Origin: CAZAOY01 sp964486925
GTDB taxonomy: Bacteria; Bacillota; Clostridia; Oscillospirales; Ruminococcaceae
DNA length: 44,978 nucleotides
Assembly (NCBI GenBank): GCA_964486925.1
Contig: CAZAOY010000019.1
Coordinates: forward strand, 1-44,978
Direction of reading: 5' to 3'
In this document: one piece after another, positions 16,217-23,590 of the stretch
Numbering within the stretch: the stretch's first letter is position 1
How the letters are laid out: every line of letters starts with the position of its first letter
Program-made: the position numbers and the translations under genes
The notes under the pieces: generated by a model
Seen by the model: the letters and a program-made list of their open reading frames with translations, nothing else
Told to the model about the DNA's origin: nothing
Database searches by the model: none

Positions 16217-17182
16217 TTATTTCTTTATAAGCTCGGTTAAGGAGGTTGCAAGGCCGGAAAGCGATTGTATCTCGCTTGGGATAATAATCTTTGTAGCGTT
16301 GCCGTCCGCCGCCTTGGTAAAGGCTTCGTATGACTTTAGCTTTAGCACCTTTTCGCTAGGATCAGCTTCGGATAGCACCTTTAGACCCTCTGCGGTAGCA
16401 ATCTGTACCATCTTGATAGCCTGCGCTTCACCTTCAGCTTCACGAATCTGACGTTCCTTGTTTGCTTCTGCGTTTAGGATGGTTGCTTGTTTTGCCGCTT
16501 GAGCACGTAGGATTTCAGCCTCATTCGCCGCTTGTGCACGAAGGATCTGAGCTTCCTTTTCCCCTTGAGCAACCAGTACTTGTGACAGCTTTTCGCCCTC
16601 TGCACGGATAATAGATTCACGGCGTTCACGTTCAGCCTTCATCTGTTTTTCCATTGCGTCTTGTATCTCACGAGGAGGGAGGATGTTTTTAAGCTCAACT
16701 CTGTTTACCTTGATACCCCATTTATCGGAGGCTTCGTCAAGGATTGCGGTAATTCTGGTGTTTATGGTATCTCTAGAGGTAAGGGTGTTATCAAGCTCTA
16801 GATCACCGATAATATTTCTAAGGGTGGTTGCGGTTAGGTTTTCAATAGCGGATAGAGGATTATGCACGCCGTATGTATACAGCTTTGCATCGGTAACCTG
16901 ATAGAACACTACGTTGTCAATCTGCATGGTTACGTTATCCTTTGTGATAACAGGCTGTGGTTTAAAATCCACCACAAATTCCTTAAGCGATACCTCCTGC
17001 GCTATCCTGTCGATAAACGGAATTAAGAAGTGAACCCCTGTACTCCATGTAGTAAGGTACGAACCTAAACGTTCAACTACATACACCTGCGACTGCGGTA
17101 CAATCTTAATCCTTGATGCAAGGATAATCAGAATTACTATAATTAGTCCGAGCACCACATACGGTCCTACATTTAATGGCAT
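16217..17182 (-). CDS. SPFH/band 7 (stomatin-like, QmcA type) membrane protein
   Basis: 321 aa. One N-terminal membrane segment (about 6-25), SPFH domain (about 30-200: VERLGSYLTTWSTGVHFLIP, ATTLRNIIGDLELDNTLTSRD), then a long Ala/Glu-rich coiled coil with repeats such as AQAANEAEILRAQAAKQATI. Such proteins scaffold membrane microdomains and are often paired with NfeD, as here. The ATG at 17182 has AGGTGG 7 nt upstream. It follows the nfeD-like gene by 82 nt on the same strand. Confidence 0.92.
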   Translation of the reverse strand: MPLNVGPYVVLGLIIVILIILASRIKIVPQSQVYVVERLGSYLTTWSTGVHFLIPFIDRIAQEVSLKEFVVDFKPQPVITKDNVTMQIDNVVFYQVTDAKLYTYGVHNPLSAIENLTATTLRNIIGDLELDNTLTSRDTINTRITAILDEASDKWGIKVNRVELKNILPPREIQDAMEKQMKAERERRESIIRAEGEKLSQVLVAQGEKEAQILRAQAANEAEILRAQAAKQATILNAEANKERQIREAEGEAQAIKMVQIATAEGLKVLSEADPSEKVLKLKSYEAFTKAADGNATKIIIPSEIQSLSGLATSLTELIKK

Positions 17183-17264
17183 AAATCTTCCACCTTTCAC
17201 TTTACTGCTTGTATATCACGTTGTAATAAACACCGTCATACCCATTTATTATCCTTTATCCCGC

Positions 17265-17711
17265 CTATGTTGTAAGCTTGGATACTACCAGTTTGCTGCC
17301 GCTGATACCATCAATCTTAACCTTTTCATGTTCTGAAAAGGTCTGCCCGATATCCTTTGCAACCGTTAGCCAGAACACCCCGTCAATCTCGGTCATACCC
17401 TGCGGATTTTCGGTAGTCATAGCCTTTGTAAGGATACAAACCTTACCGATAATCTGGTCAACATTTGTTCGTTCCACCTTGCGGTTTCGCATGATCTTGT
17501 TTACAAAAGGTCTTGTCGCTAAAAGCATTATTACCGATACGATAACAAACACTAATAGCTGTAGCCATAGATTATCTGTAACAAGTGATGCAATAAATCC
17601 GCCGATAGCACCAACCGCAAACCAGATTGAAACAAGCGCTACCGAGGCAAACTCAATACCAATAAGCAAGACGGTAATAACAGCCCACATTATGCTATAA
17701 AACAATTCCAA
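17265..17711 (-). CDS. NfeD-family membrane protein
   Basis: 148 aa. Three hydrophobic segments (about 3-70) and a C-terminal OB-fold NfeD domain (about 80-148: DQIIGKVCILTKAM, GSKLVVSKL). Short NfeD1b-type protein without the protease domain. It partners the SPFH protein encoded next. The start is TTG at 17711, with an AGGAAAGGGAAG-type site just upstream; no in-frame ATG precedes the first membrane segment. Confidence 0.88.
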   Translation of the reverse strand: MELFYSIMWAVITVLLIGIEFASVALVSIWFAVGAIGGFIASLVTDNLWLQLLVFVIVSVIMLLATRPFVNKIMRNRKVERTNVDQIIGKVCILTKAMTTENPQGMTEIDGVFWLTVAKDIGQTFSEHEKVKIDGISGSKLVVSKLTT

Positions 17712-17865
17712 ATTACTTCCCTTTCCTCTCTACAAATAATCACATATAATACAATTAATTTACTTAATTATACCCCATATTTGTGAATAAATCATGCTTT
17801 TTTTATTTACGAATTTAATTTTTAAACCCTTGCGATGGATTGGCGGTCAGGTGGGATTAGTCACG

Positions 17866-17923
17866 TAATACTAATTGTTAGTATTATACTAAAATTTACG
17901 CCAGTAAATGATTGTAATACTAA
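17866..17923. repeat. Cluster of three TAATACTAA motifs
   Basis: TAATACTAA at 17866-17874 is inverted at 17878-17886, making a 9-bp stem around TTG, and recurs in direct orientation at 17915-17923. Clustered upstream of a promoter, these look like binding sites for an unidentified regulator. Confidence 0.5.
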
Positions 17924-17961
17924 ACCATATGCAGAAAAATTAAAAGTATGTCCAAAACATA

Positions 17962-17990
17962 TTGATATGCAGATAAAATTATGGTATAAT
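17962..17990 (+). promoter_or_regulatory. Sigma-A promoter of the DUF1622 operon
   Basis: TTGATA (17962-17967), 17-nt spacer, TATAAT (17985-17990), about 50 nt before the proposed start of the DUF1622 gene. Confidence 0.75.
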
Positions 17991-18041
17991 AAACACAATT
18001 AATAAAAGGGGGAAGGGACTATAATCAAATAACTGCGTTTA

Positions 18042-18455
18042 ATGCATGCCATGAAGTATTATAGCCTTAAAAAGATTATGGGATTAATGCATAATGTTTT
18101 GGTTACTCTGGTTGATTTTTTTATCTTGGTGTTTGAGTTTATGGGTGTTGGTATAATTATTGTATCGGGTATTTACTGCTTTTTACGATATATTAAGCGT
18201 GACCCGTATATGCGGTTAAACCTTGCCAAAGGGATGGCGGTAGGGCTTGAGTTTAAGCTTGGAAGCGAGATTCTTAGGACGGTTATCGTTAGAGATCTTT
18301 CAGAGATTGCAATAGTAGGGGCAATTATCGCGCTTAGAGCCGCACTAGCGTTACTAATCCACTGGGAGATAAAGGTAGAGGAACAACACCATAAGGAAGC
18401 CGAGCACCAAAAGGCAATTGCTGACCATGAACAGGAAACTGTGGTATCAGATTAA
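18042..18455 (+). CDS. DUF1622 membrane protein
   Basis: 137 aa. Two hydrophobic stretches near the N-terminus (about 18-48) and a third around 87-107, with the DUF1622 signature LAKGMAVGLEFKLGSEILRT and a charged His/Glu-rich tail. The function of the family is unknown. The start is uncertain: the purine-rich GGGGGAAGGGA lies about 23 nt before the ATG at 18042, and the ATGs at 18051 and 18078 are further still. The next gene starts 25 nt downstream, suggesting an operon. Confidence 0.8.
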   Translation: MHAMKYYSLKKIMGLMHNVLVTLVDFFILVFEFMGVGIIIVSGIYCFLRYIKRDPYMRLNLAKGMAVGLEFKLGSEILRTVIVRDLSEIAIVGAIIALRAALALLIHWEIKVEEQHHKEAEHQKAIADHEQETVVSD

Positions 18456-18480
18456 TAGAATAGAAAAGTAGGGGGATTTT

Positions 18481-19386
18481 ATGGATAGACTTAAAGTGGG
18501 GATAAGCAGCTATAGCCTTGTAAACTACCTTGAGGACAAACGCATGACTATACTTGACGCTATCGACTACATAAGCGAGGTTGGTGGGGAGAGTATCGAG
18601 CTTGTGCCGTTTGGGTTTGAGCTTTTGGGTGATGACAACCTAATAGAGCAGGTAAAGGCTAGGGCAAAAGAAAAAGGTATCTACATAAGTAACTATGCAA
18701 TACTAGCGGATCTATTAATGGAGGACGAGGCTAGCCGCAGGGCGGAGATTGAGCGGGTTAAATCCCATGTGGAGGTAGCGTATAAGCTAGGGTTAGACAA
18801 GATGCGCCATGATGTATCCTCCTTTAGGAGGCCAATGAGCAGTAACACCGCTAAAAACTTTGAGCGGGAGTTTTCGCTAATGGTAGAGGGCTGTATAGAG
18901 ATTGCGGACTATGCAAAGGAGCGGGGGATTACCACCCTTGTGGAGAACCACGGATTTTTTGTAAACGGCAGTGACCGTGTGATACGTTTGGTGGAAAACG
19001 TTAATCGGGATAACTTTGGGATCTGTTTGGATATCGGAAATTTCCTATGCGTTGATGAGTTTCCGGAAACTGCAATACTAAAATGTCTGCCATACACTAA
19101 GATGATACACCTTAAGGACTTTTATATAAGAAAGGCAAGTCGTCTGCCTAACATCGGCGGACATTTTCGCTGTGATTCGGGTAGCTGGTTTGCAACTATC
19201 GGCGGAAATATGCTTCGTGGTGCGATATTTGGGCAGGGTGACATCGATATGTTTGATGTAATGAAAAAGATAAAGCATAGCGGTTACAGCGGGGATCTCT
19301 CCTTAGAGTTTGAAGGGATGGAGGACGGTAAGATCGGCTGTCAGGTAGGGTTTAACACCGTTATGGATATTTTATCGCTAGTGTAA
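18481..19386 (+). CDS. Sugar phosphate isomerase/epimerase-like TIM-barrel protein
   Basis: 301 aa. Xylose-isomerase-like TIM barrel (AP endonuclease 2 superfamily). Metal-ligand-type residues appear in TLVENHGFF, GICLDIGNFL, MIHLKDFYI and LSLEFEG, the E-D-H-E arrangement of this fold. The substrate (a sugar, inositol derivative or hydroxypyruvate-like compound) cannot be chosen from sequence. A purine-rich AGTAGGGGGA ribosome binding site precedes the ATG. Probably cotranscribed with DUF1622; a terminator follows immediately. Confidence 0.85.
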   Translation: MDRLKVGISSYSLVNYLEDKRMTILDAIDYISEVGGESIELVPFGFELLGDDNLIEQVKARAKEKGIYISNYAILADLLMEDEASRRAEIERVKSHVEVAYKLGLDKMRHDVSSFRRPMSSNTAKNFEREFSLMVEGCIEIADYAKERGITTLVENHGFFVNGSDRVIRLVENVNRDNFGICLDIGNFLCVDEFPETAILKCLPYTKMIHLKDFYIRKASRLPNIGGHFRCDSGSWFATIGGNMLRGAIFGQGDIDMFDVMKKIKHSGYSGDLSLEFEGMEDGKIGCQVGFNTVMDILSLV

Positions 19387-19387
19387 A

Positions 19388-19447
19388 TAATAATGAACAG
19401 GCTGTTGCAGATTGTTATTGTGACAGCCTATTATTATCTACTTTTTT
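19388..19447 (+). terminator. Terminator after the isomerase-like gene
   Basis: AGGCTGT (19399-19405) pairs with ACAGCCT (19423-19429), extended by AATAAT/ATTATT on the outside, followed by CTACTTTTTT. It overlaps the end of the convergent small gene. Confidence 0.7.
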
Positions 19448-19659
19448 GTGTTAACTTCTTTCGCCAATGTTTTGATAAATTGCTCTGGGGTTGGCATTTT
19501 TCCATCGGGGGATATCTTTTGCCAGTATGCTTTAACAGCAGGGTCTGGGTTGTTAAATCCAAGGAAAATCGCAGTTTTTATCTGGTCGTATACTTTCGCC
19601 TCACTGACACCCTCCCTTATTGCTATAGTTTTAATAATTTTATCGTATTTTCGCTTCAT
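19438..19659 (-). CDS. Small Spo0A C-terminal-domain-like protein
   Basis: 73 aa starting MKRKYDKIIKTIAIREGVSE. The pattern EGVSEAKVYDQIKTAIFLGFNNPDPAVKAYW resembles the DNA-binding effector domain of Spo0A (PF08769 type), but there is no receiver domain, so it would be a stand-alone effector-like protein. Such orphan small proteins occur in Clostridia; their targets are unknown to me. GGAGAGG lies 6 nt before the ATG at 19659. Divergently transcribed from the XRE gene across 118 bp. Confidence 0.65.
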   Translation of the reverse strand: MKRKYDKIIKTIAIREGVSEAKVYDQIKTAIFLGFNNPDPAVKAYWQKISPDGKMPTPEQFIKTLAKEVNTKK

Positions 19660-19700
19660 ACTGTACCTCTCCATAAACAAAATTTTCTTTTTGAGCATTT

Positions 19701-19761
19701 GAATTACTCAATTATACCATAATAATTGTGTAAAATCAATATGGGAATTTCAATTACTCAA
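19701..19761. promoter_or_regulatory. Repeated AATTACTCAA motif in the divergent promoter region
   Basis: GAATTACTCAA (19701-19711) and CAATTACTCAA (19751-19761) are near-identical direct repeats 50 bp apart. The first overlaps the -10 box of the minus-strand promoter and also forms TTGAG/CTCAA dyads with 19691-19695. Candidate operators for the XRE or Spo0A_C-like protein. Confidence 0.45.
19711..19739 (-). promoter_or_regulatory. Promoter of the Spo0A_C-like gene
   Basis: Minus strand TTGATT (19734-19739), 17-nt spacer, TATAAT (19711-19716). Confidence 0.7.
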
Positions 19762-19777
19762 ATAAAGGAGAAAAATC

Positions 19778-20023
19778 ATGTTTAAGCATAAATTGCAGGA
19801 CGGTCGGCGAAACATCTGTGGAGAGAGGGTTAGCGCATTAAGAAAGGGACTATCACCGAAGGTATCCCAAAGGCAGCTAGCTGAGATGATGCAGTTAAAG
19901 GGGATTGACATGGACAAGACCGCCATTAGACGTACCGAGAACGGCGAAAGATACGTTACCGATATAGAGATAAAAACATTCTGTGAGATATTTAACGTTA
20001 CAGCAGACTATCTAATTCTATGA
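19778..20023 (+). CDS. XRE-family helix-turn-helix protein
   Basis: 81 aa, essentially a single HTH_3/XRE domain (ERVSALRKGLSPKVSQRQLA, then an ICE-type recognition helix region and ITADYLIL-like C-terminal helix, FNVTADYLIL). AAAGGAG lies 7 nt before the ATG. Divergent from the Spo0A_C-like gene, and closed by a terminator 3 nt after the stop. Target unknown; the shared intergenic repeats are a natural candidate. Confidence 0.85.
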   Translation: MFKHKLQDGRRNICGERVSALRKGLSPKVSQRQLAEMMQLKGIDMDKTAIRRTENGERYVTDIEIKTFCEIFNVTADYLIL

Positions 20024-20025
20024 AT

Positions 20026-20062
20026 AAATCACCCAATTGGTTTTTAACCAGTTGGGTGATTT
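20026..20062 (+). terminator. Terminator after the XRE gene
   Basis: A 17-bp stem (AAATCACCCAATTGGTT with AACCAGTTGGGTGATTT, one G-U pair) and a loop of three T. Strong stem, modest T run. Confidence 0.8.
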
Positions 20063-20123
20063 ACGTTATAATAGAGGGGTATTGCATCTTACCCTCTAAT
20101 TTATACATCTTACCGCAAAACTG

Positions 20124-20152
20124 TTGAAATAAAGGGTGGTATCTGATAGAAT
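20124..20152 (+). promoter_or_regulatory. Promoter of the LytTR-ABC operon
   Basis: TTGAAA (20124-20129), 17-nt spacer, TAGAAT (20147-20152), about 30 nt before the TTG start of the LytTR gene. Confidence 0.65.
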
Positions 20153-20180
20153 AATAGTATGACAGGAAGGAGGATGTAGC

Positions 20181-20627
20181 TTGAAGTTTACTATTGATCA
20201 GTCGTCGGAGTATTCTGATGTATCTATTACTATTAAGTGTGGCATTGTGGATGAACGGCTTGAAAGACTTATCGCACAGATACGGCTGTATTCATTCTCG
20301 ATTATTGGTAAAAAGGGCGGGGAGAGCTTTCCGTTAGCCTTAGAGACGGTATACTACTTTGAATCGGTGGATGATAAAACCTTTGTATATCTAAAGGATG
20401 GCGTATACGAAACCGATATGCGGCTCTATGCACTGGAGGAACAGCTGTCCGACACTAGGTTTGTGAGGATTAGTAAGTCGGTTATCCTTAATATTGAGCG
20501 GCTTAGAAGCGTTCGGGCACTATTAAACGGTAAATATGAGGCTACCCTTCAAAACGATGAAAAGGTGCTTATAAGCCGTCATTATGTATCGTCATTTAAA
20601 GAAAAGTTTGGAATAGGGGGTAGGTAA
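20181..20627 (+). CDS. LytTR-domain DNA-binding protein
   Basis: 148 aa. The C-terminal two thirds (about 45-145) is a LytTR DNA-binding domain (YYFESVDDKTFVYLKDG, FVRISKSVILNIERL, LISRHYVSSF). There is no receiver domain. This architecture is typically encoded beside a DUF3021 membrane protein and is thought to be controlled by it, with an adjacent ABC exporter as target. The start is TTG at 20181, with GGAGG 7 nt upstream. The next gene starts 2 nt after its stop. Confidence 0.92.
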   Translation: MKFTIDQSSEYSDVSITIKCGIVDERLERLIAQIRLYSFSIIGKKGGESFPLALETVYYFESVDDKTFVYLKDGVYETDMRLYALEEQLSDTRFVRISKSVILNIERLRSVRALLNGKYEATLQNDEKVLISRHYVSSFKEKFGIGGR

Positions 20628-20629
20628 GA

Positions 20630-21058
20630 ATGAAGAAGTTAAAATACTATATTACTATGGGTTGTATCTCGTTTACGTTAAATATAATAATACTGCTAAT
20701 CTTAAATTATATTAACATTTCAGGACAGCTTAACAATACTTTTCTTCGTGACATTATGTTAATGCATTTTGCTATAATAGTAGCGCTTTATATAATAGAT
20801 CTATTCACTTTTCAGAGTACGACGGTCTATATCGGTGTAAGCATACTTTCGGTTATAGCGGTGGTACTGGTGCTTGGAGGGCTTGTATTCTCCTTTATTG
20901 AACTAAATCTTTATGGAATTAGCATAATGATCGCTATTAGTGTAGTAATCTATGCGTTAGTATACCTGCTTACCTATGTTAGAAATCAAAGCGATGCACA
21001 GATAATTAATAACAAGCTTAAAGATAATTTAAGGAGAAAGGACAGGACAGATGGGTAG
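20630..21058 (+). CDS. DUF3021 membrane protein
   Basis: 142 aa with four hydrophobic segments (about 7-27, 41-60, 66-90, 96-118) and a basic C-terminal tail. Matches the DUF3021 partner of LytTR regulators, presumed to sequester or control the regulator at the membrane. It starts 2 nt after the LytTR stop and overlaps the ABC ATPase start by 8 nt, so the unit is translationally coupled. Confidence 0.85.
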   Translation: MKKLKYYITMGCISFTLNIIILLILNYINISGQLNNTFLRDIMLMHFAIIVALYIIDLFTFQSTTVYIGVSILSVIAVVLVLGGLVFSFIELNLYGISIMIAISVVIYALVYLLTYVRNQSDAQIINNKLKDNLRRKDRTDG

Positions 21059-21959
21059 AATAATTGAGGTATCACAGCTAAAGAAATCCTATGGTGAGGT
21101 TAAGGCGGTTAAGGGGATTGACTTTTATGTAGACAGCGGGAGCTTATTCTCGTTTTTAGGCGCAAACGGTGCGGGAAAGTCCACCACAATAGACATGCTC
21201 TGCACCCTGCTAGCACCCGATAGCGGGACTGTTACTATAGACGGTATGACACTGGGTAGACAGGATGATAAGATTCGCCGCTCTATCGGTATTGTGTTTC
21301 AGGACAGCGTTTTAGACGGGATGTTAACCGTTAGAGAGAACCTTCAGATTAGAGGCGGCTTATACGGACTGTCGGGTAGTAAACTTCGGTCGTCGATACA
21401 GAGTGCGGCTGATATTACCGATATAAAGGAGTTTATCGATCGTCCCTATGAAAAGCTGTCGGGCGGTCAGCGCCGACGTGCAGATATCGCAAGGGCGCTA
21501 ATAAACACCCCAAAGATCCTCTTTCTAGACGAACCTACCACGGGCTTAGACCCACAAACCAGAAAGACTGTATGGGAAACGATAGCAAAGCTTCAAAAGG
21601 ACACCGGTATGACGGTATTTCTAACCACCCACTATATGGAGGAGGCGGCTCAGTCCGACTATATAACGGTAATGGGTAGGGGAGAGATCTTAGCAAAGGG
21701 GACTCCGATTGAGCTAAAACAGCGGTATGCAAGGGATACATTAAAGGTGAAGCCTAAGCAGGCAGAAAAGCTCGCAAATCTTCTAGGGCAATCAGGTATT
21801 CTTTACAAGGACTCAGGCGAAATCTTTACTATAGAGCTAGGCACAACCCTTAGCGCTATTGCAATACTAGAGCAAATTAAGGAACAGATACTAAATGTAG
21901 AGATAACAAACGGCACAATGGACGATGTATTTATTAACATCGCAAACAGGGAGGGGTAG
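21051..21959 (+). CDS. ABC transporter ATP-binding protein
   Basis: 302 aa. Walker A GANGAGKST, signature LSGGQRRR, Walker B ILFLDEPTTGLD, H-loop TTHYMEEA: a CcmA/DrrA-type exporter ATPase. The C-terminal 80 residues are the extension usual in this class. Works with the permease encoded next. Substrate unknown; relatives in LytTR cassettes confer resistance to or export of antimicrobials and peptides. Confidence 0.95.
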   Translation: MGRIIEVSQLKKSYGEVKAVKGIDFYVDSGSLFSFLGANGAGKSTTIDMLCTLLAPDSGTVTIDGMTLGRQDDKIRRSIGIVFQDSVLDGMLTVRENLQIRGGLYGLSGSKLRSSIQSAADITDIKEFIDRPYEKLSGGQRRRADIARALINTPKILFLDEPTTGLDPQTRKTVWETIAKLQKDTGMTVFLTTHYMEEAAQSDYITVMGRGEILAKGTPIELKQRYARDTLKVKPKQAEKLANLLGQSGILYKDSGEIFTIELGTTLSAIAILEQIKEQILNVEITNGTMDDVFINIANREG

Positions 21960-21963
21960 GCAG

Positions 21964-22815
21964 ATGATATTAATTGCAAGACGTAATATAAAGCTATTCT
22001 TTAGAGATAAAGCACAGGTATTCTTCTCTTTACTATCGGTTATTATTATAATTGGGCTGTATGTACTGTTTTTAGGGGATAACATAGTAAAAAGCTTTGA
22101 TGGGGCAGATGGCGCGAGGTTTATGGTTAACAGCTGGGTGTTATCGGGTCTGCTTGCTGTAGTTTCGGTTACCACCACACTTGGTGCGTTTGGAATTATG
22201 GTGGAGGATAAGGCTAGAAAGATTGCTAAGGATTTTAACAGTGCACCGATAAAGCGGACACAGCTAGCGGGTGGGTATATAATCGGAGCATTTTCCATCG
22301 GCACTATTATGAGCATTGCAACATTTGCAATATTTGAGATGTATATTATCGCTACAGGCGGGGAGCTACTTCCATTTTTGGATATCATAAAGGTACTATT
22401 GCTAATTCTGCTTACGGTACTGTCAAGCAGTGCTATGATGTTATTTATGGTATCGCTCTTTAAAAGTCTAAACGCATTCTCCACTGCCGGAACGGTAGTT
22501 GGAACGCTTATCGGGTTTTTAGTGGGGATGTATATAAATATCGGCAGTCTGCCAGAGGCGGTACAGCTTGTAATGAAGCTATTCCCACCATCCCACGCAG
22601 GTGCTTTATTTAGACAGATAATAATGAAAGACCCTACGGCCCTAGTCTTTGCAGGCGCGCCGGCAGAGGTGGTGGATAAATTTAACTACAGCATGGGTGT
22701 TATACTAAAGCTAGGTGATTCCGACATAACTGCAATGACCAGTGTGTTATACCTATTTGCTACAGCGGTGGTGTTTTATATCTTGTCCGCTATTGTGATG
22801 AAGAAGAAGGGGTAG
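21964..22815 (+). CDS. ABC-2 type permease
   Basis: 283 aa, about six membrane segments with a first cytoplasmic stretch RRNIKLFFRDKAQVFFSLLS typical of ABC-2 exporters. The ATG at 21964 follows GGGAGGGG at about 8 nt; an upstream start at 21925 lies within the ATPase gene and was rejected. Last gene of the LytTR-DUF3021-ABC cassette. Not followed by an obvious terminator. Confidence 0.92.
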   Translation: MILIARRNIKLFFRDKAQVFFSLLSVIIIIGLYVLFLGDNIVKSFDGADGARFMVNSWVLSGLLAVVSVTTTLGAFGIMVEDKARKIAKDFNSAPIKRTQLAGGYIIGAFSIGTIMSIATFAIFEMYIIATGGELLPFLDIIKVLLLILLTVLSSSAMMLFMVSLFKSLNAFSTAGTVVGTLIGFLVGMYINIGSLPEAVQLVMKLFPPSHAGALFRQIIMKDPTALVFAGAPAEVVDKFNYSMGVILKLGDSDITAMTSVLYLFATAVVFYILSAIVMKKKG

Positions 22816-22876
22816 CTTTAGCAGGGTTTATCGAGGGGCAGAAAAAAATTATTTTTAAATAAATATTAAAAACACC

Positions 22877-22905
22877 TTGACAAAACAAAAAAGTTAGTAT
22901 ATAAT
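22877..22905 (+). promoter_or_regulatory. Perfect sigma-A promoter of the TetR gene
   Basis: TTGACA (22877-22882), 17-nt spacer, TATAAT (22900-22905), both exact consensus. Confidence 0.8.
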
Positions 22906-22933
22906 ATAAATATACCGCAGTCGGTTTATTTAT
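22906..22933. promoter_or_regulatory. TetR-type operator over the transcription start
   Basis: An interrupted palindrome with ATAAATA/TATTTAT outer arms and ACCG/CGGT inner arms around CAGT. It begins directly after the -10 box, so a bound repressor would block initiation. Autorepression by the adjacent TetR protein is inferred from the position. Confidence 0.7.
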
Positions 22934-22947
22934 ATGGAGGTGTTATT

Positions 22948-23586
22948 ATGGCACGTACTAACAAAGATTTTGAAGGTAAGCGAGAACAGTTAATTCAGCT
23001 TGCACTGAGCGCTTTTATCGAAAAAGGGTATGAGAATACAAAGATTAGCGATTTACAGAAGATTCTTGGGTTAACTAAAGGAGGCATGTACCACTACTTT
23101 ACATCCAAAGAGGAAATTTTGGATGCAGTTATTGAATATGGACTTGCACAGGGAGTCGATGAGTTGTGCGAGAGGATGAAAGAGATACCCCTTGAGAAAA
23201 AATTGTTGTTTTTCTTTTTTAATGCGGCAAAGAATGAAGTCACCCAGAATCTTTATAAGTACAGCAAAAGTGATGGTTCTTCTATTGTAAACTATCGCTT
23301 GAGGGATAAAAACATTGAAGCAATGATTCCGATTATGAAGGATATAATTTGTGAATACAACGATAGCGGTTTTTATCATTCTGATTACCCCGAGGAAATG
23401 TCTGAGTTTTGTGCCGTCTTAGCAAAAGCTGTAACCGAAGACGGTATCTTGCCTAAGACTGATCTGGCAGGCAAAAAAAGACGTACAGACGCCTTACTTG
23501 ATCTATGGAATAAATGTATGTGTCCTCCATTAGATCATTTAGAGGAGATTCGCAATAACCTATACGAAATTATAGAAAAGAGGTAA
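22948..23586 (+). CDS. TetR/AcrR-family transcriptional regulator
   Basis: 212 aa. N-terminal TetR HTH (about 10-56: QLIQLALSAFIEKGYENTKI, LTKGGMYHYFTSKEEIL) and a divergent ligand-binding C-terminus. GGAGG lies 7 nt before the ATG. It is transcribed from a perfect promoter with an operator over the start site, and the downstream hydrolase gene begins 4 nt after its stop, so both probably form an autorepressed operon. Confidence 0.93.
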   Translation: MARTNKDFEGKREQLIQLALSAFIEKGYENTKISDLQKILGLTKGGMYHYFTSKEEILDAVIEYGLAQGVDELCERMKEIPLEKKLLFFFFNAAKNEVTQNLYKYSKSDGSSIVNYRLRDKNIEAMIPIMKDIICEYNDSGFYHSDYPEEMSEFCAVLAKAVTEDGILPKTDLAGKKRRTDALLDLWNKCMCPPLDHLEEIRNNLYEIIEKR

Positions 23587-23590
23587 GCAT

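Larger units (their letters stand above)
17712..18041. other. Divergent intergenic region with short repeated motifs
   Basis: Between nfeD (minus) and the DUF1622 gene (plus). It holds a possible minus-strand -10 box TATAAT (17767-17772) for nfeD with a poor -35, three copies of TAATACTAA (17866-17923) and a plus-strand promoter at 17962-17990. No ORF seen. Confidence 0.5.
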
